Positions 15,701-19,638 of a stretch of DNA of 19,638 nucleotides are shown here, piece after piece. The position numbers and the translations under genes were made by a program. Each line of letters opens with the position of its first letter. The first letter of the stretch is position 1. Under the pieces are notes generated by a model. That model searched no databases. It worked only from the letters and a program-made list of their open reading frames with translations, and had not been told where the DNA came from. Source of the DNA: CAYYVJ01 sp964475115 (lineage in GTDB: Bacteria > Bacillota > Clostridia > Lachnospirales > Lachnospiraceae); the NCBI GenBank assembly GCA_964475115.1, contig CAYYVJ010000034.1, positions 1 to 19,638 of the forward strand, written 5' to 3'.

Positions 15701-17028
15701 TCGTTTAGTTGAACGCTGTCTACGGTTTGGTTCTTTATTTTAATGCATTTCATATCCTGTCCACCAATATCCAAGATACAATCTACTTCAGGATCAAAGA
15801 AAGCAGCGGCATAGTAATGGGCAACTGTTTCCACTTCTCCTTCGTCTAGCATTAAGGCGGATTTAACTAATGCTTCTCCATAACCAGTAGAGCAAGAGTA
15901 TACAATAGAAGCACTAGAAGGAAGTTTTGCGTAGATTTCTTTGATTGCTTTCATGGTGGTTTCAATTGGGCTACCATTATTACTACTATAGAAAGAGTAG
16001 AGTAAGGCTCCATCTTCTCCAACTAAAGCAACTTTAGTAGTGGTAGATCCAGCATCAATTCCTAAGAAACAATCACCTTCATAAGTTGCCAAATCTCCAG
16101 TGATAACGCTATGTTTATTATGCCTTTCAGAAAATTCTTGGTAGTCAGCTTCATTTTTGAAAAGTGCTTCCATACGCTTTACTTCAAAAGGCATTTTTAA
16201 ATTTGAGCCTAAGCGTTTTAATAATTCTGATATGGACATTAAGTTTTCAGGTTTATGATTAAGTCCAGCACCAACGGCAGCAAAAAGATGAGAATGCTCT
16301 GGAGCGATGACTTGATCATCTGTTAGCTTTAAAGTTCGGATAAAAGTGTTTTTGAGTTCAGATAAAAAGTGAAGAGGACCACCTAGAAATGCTACATTTC
16401 CACGTATAGGCTTTCCACAAGCAAGGCCACTAATTGTTTGATTTACAACTGCCTGAAAGATAGAAGCAGATAAATCTTCTTTGGTAGCGCCTTCGTTTAT
16501 TAAAGGTTGAACATCGGATTTGGCAAACACTCCACATCTTGCTGCAATTGGATAAATAGCTTTGTAATCTTTTGCATATTCATTTAGACCAACTGCATCT
16601 GTTTGCAGTAGTGAAGCCATTTGGTCAATAAAAGAACCGGTACCGCCTGCACAAATACCATTCATTCGTTGGTCGATGCCACCAGTAAAGTAAATAATCT
16701 TCGCATCTTCACCACCCAACTCAATTGCTACATCTGTTTGGGGAGCATAATCATTTAAAGCAGTTGATACTGCAACTACCTCTTGTATAAAAGGAATATT
16801 TAAATGTTTGGATAAAGAAAGCCCGCCGGATCCTGTAATCATTGCTGCTAATGTGATTTCACCTAATTCTTTATTGGCTTTTTGGATGAGTTCTTCAATC
16901 GAACCTTGTATGTTTGCATAATGCCTTACATAATCTGAAAAAACAATAGTATGAGTGTTATCTAATATAGCAACCTTTACTGTAGTTGAACCTACATCAA
17001 TTCCTAAAATATAATATGTATTATTCAT
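12787..17028 (-). CDS. Fused tandem BadF/HgdC-type activase, DUF2229-like, Cys-rich C-terminal region
   Basis: A 1413-aa cytosolic protein of the 2-hydroxyacyl-CoA dehydratase activase family; the reaction and substrate of this giant subfamily are not known to me. ATPase copy 1 (about 6-255) has GIDVGSTTVK, ELGGEDAK, and FeS-type cysteines in MNGICAGGTG (C126) and ARCGVFAKS (C165). Copy 2 (about 320-580) has GIDAGSTTTK, DIGGQDMK, NEACSSGCGS (C445) and SRCTVFMNS (C484). A CxxCxxxC plus distal C cluster (C606, C609, C613, C632) follows. A DUF2229-like region (about 675-880) and a C-terminal region with CYPS, GGGCR and QPFGCLPN come last. In dimeric HgdC one [4Fe-4S] cluster bridges two subunits, so the two copies here could form an internal dimer (inference). 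The start at 17028 matches family N termini. The strong AAAGGAGG (17066-17059) is 30 bases away, an odd spacing. Confidence 0.92.
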   Translation of the reverse strand: MNNTYYILGIDVGSTTVKVAILDNTHTIVFSDYVRHYANIQGSIEELIQKANKELGEITLAAMITGSGGLSLSKHLNIPFIQEVVAVSTALNDYAPQTDVAIELGGEDAKIIYFTGGIDQRMNGICAGGTGSFIDQMASLLQTDAVGLNEYAKDYKAIYPIAARCGVFAKSDVQPLINEGATKEDLSASIFQAVVNQTISGLACGKPIRGNVAFLGGPLHFLSELKNTFIRTLKLTDDQVIAPEHSHLFAAVGAGLNHKPENLMSISELLKRLGSNLKMPFEVKRMEALFKNEADYQEFSERHNKHSVITGDLATYEGDCFLGIDAGSTTTKVALVGEDGALLYSFYSSNNGSPIETTMKAIKEIYAKLPSSASIVYSCSTGYGEALVKSALMLDEGEVETVAHYYAAAFFDPEVDCILDIGGQDMKCIKIKNQTVDSVQLNEACSSGCGSFIETFAKSLNYSVEDFAKAALFAENPIDLGSRCTVFMNSNVKQAQKEGATVSDISAGLAYSVIKNALFKVIKITDPKDLGHKVVVQGGTFYNDAVLRSFEKISGCEAVRPDIAGIMGAFGAALLARERYDSSKETTMLPLEKIKTLTFTTNMARCKGCTNNCLLTINRFTGGRQFVSGNRCERGVGKEKNKENIPNLFEYKNKRIFGYEALTEDVAYRGTVGIPRVLNMYENYPFWAVFFKRLGYRVVLSPKSTHKIYELGIESIPSESECYPAKLAHGHVTWLIKQGLNFIFYPCIPYERDEMPDTNNHFNCPIVTSYAENIKNNIEEIKTNKVNFMNPFLAFTNKDVLVDQLVKVFDQSFHISADEIKSAGDAAWDELLKSRTDIMEKGEEVIAYLKETGKRGIVLAGRPYHIDAEIHHGIPELINSYGLAVLTEDSISHLVPVERPLIVMDQWMYHSRLYAAANFVKTQDNLDLVQLNSFGCGLDAVTTDAVSDILSKSGKIYTVLKIDEVNNLGAVRIRIRSLLSALKVREQKAYERKIVSSSYQRIEFTKEMKKDYTILCPQMSPIHFELLEPALNSCGYNFKILGSSDNKNSVDIGLKYVNNDACYPSVIVVGQIMEALLSGEYDLNKTAVVISQTGGGCRASNYIGFIRRALEKAGMPMIPVLSLNASGIETNEGFTYTIPLLKKAMQAVVYGDIFMRVLYRTRPYEVVSRSANELHDTWRKKCIISLSKKNSSMREFHHNVRGIIRDFDHLLIQDIKKPQVGIVGEILVKFLPAANNNLVDLLEEEGAEAVMPDLLDFLLYCFYNSNFKAEKLGGNKKTAYFCNIAISLLEYFRKVARKEFEKSSRFIPPAYIKDLARYAEPIVSLGNQTGEGWFLTGEMLELIHSGTTNIVCAQPFGCLPNHVVGKGVIKELRHQYPLSNIVAIDYDPGASEVNQLNRIKLMLSTAQKNLNKV

Positions 17029-17038
17029 ATATTTATAT

Positions 17039-17056
17039 TTACGCGATAATGCGCAT
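17039..17056 (-). other. Possible five-codon leader frame before the activase gene
   Basis: Right after the strong ribosome binding site (17066-17059) lies an ATG out of frame with the big gene. It reads M-R-I-I-A-stop and stops 10 bases before the activase ATG. The gap from GGAGG to this ATG is only two bases, shorter than ideal. Whether it is translated is unknown. Confidence 0.3.
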
Positions 17057-17121
17057 AACCTCCTTTGTGAACTATAACTAGTCATTAATTATGTATATGT
17101 CACTTTAAAACAGACTATATT

Positions 17122-17150
17122 ATTATAGTACAAAGAATAATAAAATACAA
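17122..17150 (-). promoter_or_regulatory. Probable promoter of the activase gene
   Basis: On the minus strand TTGTAT (17150-17145), 17-nt spacer, TATAAT (17127-17122). Transcription would start near 17115, giving a leader of roughly 85 nt. Confidence 0.55.
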
Positions 17151-17229
17151 GAAATACAAAATAAAGGAAAAGTGAATAAAATGTAAAATTCAGTAGAAAA
17201 ATGGAGAAAAGCATTCAAATCATAGGTCA

Positions 17230-17260
17230 TTGTAACAAGGCAAGAGAGGCTGAATATAAT
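17230..17260 (+). promoter_or_regulatory. Probable promoter of the LysM gene
   Basis: TTGTAA (17230-17235), 19-nt spacer, TATAAT (17255-17260). A start site near 17267 lies downstream of the in-frame ATG at 17201 and upstream of the ATG at 17291, supporting the later start. Confidence 0.45.
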
Positions 17261-17290
17261 ATAAAAGAAGAAAATGTTAGGAGCGAGGAC

Positions 17291-17929
17291 ATGGACAACA
17301 ACATGAACCAAAGTAATAGAAACCAAAGTAATAGGGGCATATATTGCGATCGGTGTTTTAGCAGATGTATGGGTATCCTTCATATAATTGAACCAGGCGA
17401 TACACTTTATAATTTAGGAAGAAGATATCAAGTTTCTGTATCAGATATTATGCGTGCGAATCCTTATGTAAATGTATATAATTTACAAGTAAATGATGAA
17501 CTGTGTATACCTATTATGGGGAGTCAGCCCAATTTTGATTTAGAAGAAGAAATACCTGAAATAATTCGGATACCTATTGGAGATATGCCGTTCAATGGAA
17601 TGCCAATGGAAGGAATGCCNNNNNNNNNNNNNNNNNNNNNNNNNNNNNNNNNNNNNNNNNNNNNNNNNNNNNNNNNNNNNNNNNNNNNNNNNNNNNNNNN
17701 NNNNNNNNNNNNNNNNNNNATGCCAATGGAAGGTATGCAAACACCACAAGAATTTTCAGAAGAAGAGCCACTAAATATAGTAATTGAAAAACTCGGAATA
17801 ACCATGGAACAATTTTTGGAATGTGTATATGAAAAATCGAATATGAATCAAAACTCAAATGACAATAACACAAATAACAATAATAGAAATGGCGTTAACA
17901 GAAATAATAGTAATAGAAATCCGAAATAA
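17291..17929 (+). CDS. LysM-domain protein with MPMEG repeats and Asn-rich tail (contains assembly gap)
   Basis: About 212 aa as drawn, including 34 unknown residues. There is no signal peptide or membrane helix. An Asn/Gln-rich start holds two NQSNR repeats (6-15), then Cys 19, 22 and 26. One LysM domain follows (about 30-75: ILHIIEPGDTLYNLGRRYQ, MRANPYVNVYNLQVNDELCI). An acidic linker, the MPFNG/MPMEG repeat region (from residue 99), a short helical segment (LNIVIEKLGITMEQFLECVY) and an Asn-rich tail complete it. LysM binds peptidoglycan-type glycans. LysM without an export signal plus low-complexity repeats recalls spore-coat/cortex proteins such as SafA; that is inference. The start at 17291 is chosen for AGGAG (17279-17283) seven bases upstream and the promoter position. 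The true length is uncertain because of the Ns. Confidence 0.75.
   Translation: MDNNMNQSNRNQSNRGIYCDRCFSRCMGILHIIEPGDTLYNLGRRYQVSVSDIMRANPYVNVYNLQVNDELCIPIMGSQPNFDLEEEIPEIIRIPIGDMPFNGMPMEGMXXXXXXXXXXXXXXXXXXXXXXXXXXXXXXXXXXMPMEGMQTPQEFSEEEPLNIVIEKLGITMEQFLECVYEKSNMNQNSNDNNTNNNNRNGVNRNNSNRNPK
17306..17335 (+). repeat. Two 15-nt tandem repeats encoding NQSNR
   Basis: AACCAAAGTAATAGA (17306-17320) is followed directly by AACCAAAGTAATAGG (17321-17335); they differ only at the last base. Confidence 0.9.
17585..17734 (+). repeat. 15-nt tandem repeat (MPMEG-type), mostly hidden by Ns
   Basis: Unit ATGCCAATGGAAGGA. Visible units are a variant at 17585 (MPFNG), a full unit at 17600, the start of a unit at 17615, and after the gap a full unit at 17720. 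All are in the same 15-nt phase, and the span equals ten units if none is lost. Confidence 0.8.
17620..17719. other. Run of 100 Ns (assembly gap or masked repeat)
   Basis: Exactly 100 undetermined bases inside the MPMEG repeat. A round 100 is a common placeholder for a gap of unknown size, and a tandem repeat is the expected cause. The reading frame and the 15-nt repeat phase are nevertheless kept across it. Confidence 0.95.
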
Positions 17930-17937
17930 CAAACTGT

Positions 17938-17966
17938 TTGACAAATACTAAGATAGAATTTATAAT
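17938..17966 (+). promoter_or_regulatory. Perfect-consensus promoter of corA
   Basis: TTGACA (17938-17943), 17-nt spacer, TATAAT (17961-17966): exact sigma-A consensus. It starts nine bases after the LysM stop. The predicted RNA begins near 17973, about 205 nt before the corA ATG. Confidence 0.88.
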
Positions 17967-17991
17967 AAGGAAGCAACAAAGATAATATGGT

Positions 17992-18020
17992 TAGAGCTTT
18001 CACTAGTTGTGAAGGCTCTA
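17992..18020 (+). promoter_or_regulatory. First hairpin of the corA leader
   Basis: TAGAGCTTTCAC (17992-18003) pairs with GTGAAGGCTCTA (18009-18020) over a five-base loop, with one G·U pair. It is followed by TTTATGAG rather than a proper T run, so it is a poor terminator. It could be a weak attenuator, an RNA switch element or a leaky LysM-gene terminator. Confidence 0.6.
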
Positions 18021-18061
18021 TTTATGAGAAAGTCTAGATCAAAAGAGAGGAAAAAGGATTT

Positions 18062-18130
18062 ATGGAAAGCGGACCGAGTAGTACGCAAAAGAGAATACAA
18101 GTTAATAATGGTAAATGCTTTTGTAATTAG
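18062..18130 (+). CDS. Possible 22-aa leader peptide upstream of corA
   Basis: ATG 18062 opens a 22-codon frame ending in TAG 18128-18130, 47 bases before the corA ATG. The product starts MESGPSST and ends GKCFCN; it resembles no family I know. Purine-rich AGAGGA and AAAAAGGA lie just upstream (18046-18058), the second only three bases from the ATG. Its position, between a strong promoter and a hairpin that covers the corA ribosome binding site, is what makes it credible. Frames this short also occur by chance. Confidence 0.35.
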   Translation: MESGPSSTQKRIQVNNGKCFCN

Positions 18131-18138
18131 GCGGTGAA

Positions 18139-18172
18139 CTTTCATTGCTTTTTTGCAGAGCAGTGAAAGGAG
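18139..18172 (+). promoter_or_regulatory. Hairpin covering the corA ribosome binding site
   Basis: CTTTCATTGCT (18139-18149) can pair with AGCAGTGAAAG (18159-18169), 11 bp with one G·U. The 3' arm contains the first bases of the corA ribosome binding site AAAGGAG (18166-18172). Confidence 0.6.
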
Positions 18173-18177
18173 CAGAC

Positions 18178-19119
18178 ATGATAAAAATTTTCAAAACAAT
18201 TGATGGAAGAATTCAACAAGAGGATTTCATTACAGAGGGATGTTGGGTTGCTCTAACAAATCCAACTGCAACAGAAATTTTAGAAATCGCCGATATTTAT
18301 CAAATCGATATCGACCATTTAAAAGCATCTTTGGATGAGGAAGAACGTTCACGTGTAGAGGTAGAGAAGGATTATACGTTGATTTTGGTAGATATACCAA
18401 CAATTGAAGAAAGAAATGGTAAGGATTGGTATGTAACGATTCCTTTGGGAATCATTATATCAGAAACTCATATTTTTACCATATGTTTAGAAGATACCCC
18501 TATATTAAAGGCGTTTATGGATGGACGTATTAGAGACTTCCATACGGGAAAGAAAACTCGTTTTATACTCCAGATTTTGTACAAAAACGCTTCCATGTTT
18601 TTAAATTACCTAAGAGTAATAGATAAGACAAGTGAAATTATAGAACGTAAGTTACACGCTTCAACAAAAAATAAAGAAGTAATAGAACTTTTGGAATTAT
18701 CCAAATCTTTAGTTTATTTTAATACATCCTTAAGATCAAATGAGGTTGTATTTGAAAAATTGTTAAAGAATGATAAGATAAAACAATATCCACAAGACGA
18801 AGAGTTACTAGAAGATGTTATCATAGAAAATAAGCAGGCTATCGAAATGGCTGCAATCTATAGTGGTATTTTAAGTGGTACCATGGATGCTTTTGCATCT
18901 GTAATATCAAATAACTTAAATATAGTAATGAAATATCTTGCGGTTGTTACAATTGTATTATCTGTTCCAAATATGATTTCAGGTTTTTATGGTATGAATG
19001 TTAATTCGGCTGGAGTACCTTTTGCATCAAGTCCTTATGGTTTTTGGATTGTGATTTTGATTGCGATTGTTATTTCTTCAGTGGTTGCATTTGTTTTAGC
19101 AAAAAAAGATTTATTCTAA
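18178..19119 (+). CDS. corA: CorA-family Mg2+/divalent-cation transporter
   Basis: CorA proteins are homopentameric membrane channels for Mg2+ (some carry Co2+ or Ni2+). The 313-aa product has a cytoplasmic N-terminal domain (about 1-245) and two C-terminal membrane helices (about 251-271 and 288-308). The signature YGMN (271-274) sits at the end of helix 1, in SVPNMISGFYGMNVN, and there is a positively charged C terminus (KKDLF). The loop after GMN (NSAGVPFASSPYG) is typical in length, though with few acidic residues. The ATG at 18178 is chosen because AAAGGAG lies five bases upstream; an earlier in-frame start at 18145 would lie inside the leader hairpin. It is preceded by a long structured leader and followed 14 bases later by a rhomboid-like gene, probably in the same transcript. 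Confidence 0.94.
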   Translation: MIKIFKTIDGRIQQEDFITEGCWVALTNPTATEILEIADIYQIDIDHLKASLDEEERSRVEVEKDYTLILVDIPTIEERNGKDWYVTIPLGIIISETHIFTICLEDTPILKAFMDGRIRDFHTGKKTRFILQILYKNASMFLNYLRVIDKTSEIIERKLHASTKNKEVIELLELSKSLVYFNTSLRSNEVVFEKLLKNDKIKQYPQDEELLEDVIIENKQAIEMAAIYSGILSGTMDAFASVISNNLNIVMKYLAVVTIVLSVPNMISGFYGMNVNSAGVPFASSPYGFWIVILIAIVISSVVAFVLAKKDLF

Positions 19120-19133
19120 AGTGAGGTTTTTGA

Positions 19134-19638
19134 ATGAAATTTTTAAATAAACTGGAAAGAAAGTTTGGAAAATATGCTATCCCTAACCTAATGTATTACA
19201 TTATTATTTTGTATGGGATTGGATTCGTAATAAACATTGTGGATCCAAGAATTTACTCCAAGTTTTTATCTTTGGATGCAGAAGCGATTCTACATGGACA
19301 GGTTTGGAGAATCATAACTTTTATGATGCAACCACCTAGTAATAGTATTATATTTGTAGTGTTTGCTTTGTATTTATATTATATGATAGGTACAAATCTA
19401 GAACGTGCGTGGGGTGCGTTTCGATTTAACTTGTATTTTATTACAGGTGTTTTAGGACATGTATTAGGAGCAATTCTTGTTTATTTAATAACATATTTTG
19501 CTACAGGTGTTGGGCAGGTTTATCTTTTAGACACTACTTATTTGAACTTTTCGCTATTCTTTGCATTTGCTGCTGTTTATCCAGATGTTCAGTTTATGAT
19601 TTATTTTCTTATTCCAGTTAAAGTAAAATACCTGGCAT
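19134..19638 (+). CDS. Rhomboid-like membrane protein, 5' part
   Basis: The frame runs open from ATG 19134 to the window end, giving 168 residues without a stop; GTGAGG (19121-19126) lies seven bases upstream. Several hydrophobic helices are visible (about 20-36, 70-86, 98-121, 137-150). Rhomboid-fold features include HGQVWRIITFMMQPP (54-68) and LERAWGAFRFNLYFITG (89-105). The segment LNFSLFFAFAAVYPD (137-151), followed by FLIPVKVKYLA, aligns with the rhomboid region that normally holds the catalytic GxSG. No GxSG is seen, so it may be a non-protease rhomboid relative. The C-terminal part, where the catalytic His would be, is outside the window. Confidence 0.75.
   Translation, partial: MKFLNKLERKFGKYAIPNLMYYIIILYGIGFVINIVDPRIYSKFLSLDAEAILHGQVWRIITFMMQPPSNSIIFVVFALYLYYMIGTNLERAWGAFRFNLYFITGVLGHVLGAILVYLITYFATGVGQVYLLDTTYLNFSLFFAFAAVYPDVQFMIYFLIPVKVKYLA

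Noticed and set aside
12787..17028. Plus-strand and other-frame reading frames inside the activase gene (for example 13433-13624)
   Set aside because: They are short shadows of the long coding frame with no family resemblance or ribosome binding site.
17029..17085. Earlier ATG at 17085 (minus strand) for the activase
   Set aside because: No ribosome binding site precedes it, the extension is not family-like, and the strong ribosome binding site would lie inside it.
17201..17290. ATG at 17201 as the LysM gene start
   Set aside because: A promoter (17230-17260) and a good ribosome binding site (17279-17283) point to the ATG at 17291.
17930..17940. CAAACTGTTTG inverted repeat as a terminator of the LysM gene
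   Set aside because: The loop would be one base and there is no T run; it overlaps the corA -35 box.
17973..18177. Known Mg2+ riboswitch (M-box) before corA
   Set aside because: I looked for M-box-like conserved segments and saw none; the leader is described only as structured.
1..19638. CRISPR array, insertion sequence, prophage or attachment site
   Set aside because: No spaced direct repeats, transposase, integrase or terminal inverted repeats were seen; gene content is mostly housekeeping.

Overview
The window is AT-rich DNA from an anaerobic, probably spore-forming Firmicute. The best guess is a Clostridia/Lachnospiraceae-type genome. This rests on the gene order gpmI–eno–secG–rnr–smpB–ssrA, strong AGGAGG-type ribosome binding sites, sigma-A type promoters, a giant 2-hydroxyacyl-CoA dehydratase activase-like protein typical of strict anaerobes, and a LysM protein without a signal peptide. 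The species call is inference; no rRNA is present.

Layout. Positions 1-770 hold the 3' part of gpmI (phosphoglycerate mutase), closed by a terminator. A GGDEF plus degenerate HD-GYP signalling gene (935-2368) sits between gpmI and eno (2460-3755). secG (3891-4127) follows and ends at a terminator. rnr (4288-6477) has a leader made of three back-to-back perfect hairpins and overlaps smpB (6440-6904) by 38 nt. Next comes ssrA (tmRNA, 6989-7347) with its own promoter and terminator. RNase R, SmpB and tmRNA are the working parts of trans-translation, so this block is a ribosome-rescue cluster.

Positions 7495-12745 look like one operon: OmpR-type response regulator, sensor kinase (ATGA overlap), lipoprotein, CheW/CheV-like protein, a Lys/Glu-rich single-pass membrane protein of unknown role, and ung (uracil-DNA glycosylase). 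It ends in a long bidirectional terminator shared with a convergent 1413-aa gene (12787-17028, minus strand). That gene encodes a tandem BadF/HgdC-type ATPase fused to a DUF2229-like region and a Cys-rich C-terminal region.

Divergent from it is a LysM protein (17291-17929) containing a 15-nt/5-aa MPMEG tandem repeat interrupted by exactly 100 Ns. A perfect-consensus promoter then drives a roughly 200-nt leader of corA (18178-19119). The leader contains a 22-codon reading frame and a hairpin that covers part of the corA ribosome binding site. The window ends inside a rhomboid-like membrane protein gene (19134-19638) in which the serine-protease GxSG motif is not apparent.

The most interesting points are the corA leader, the structured rnr leader, the fused activase with its oddly spaced ribosome binding site, the LysM repeat with its phase-matched gap, and the c-di-GMP gene with a ruined HD site between two glycolytic genes.
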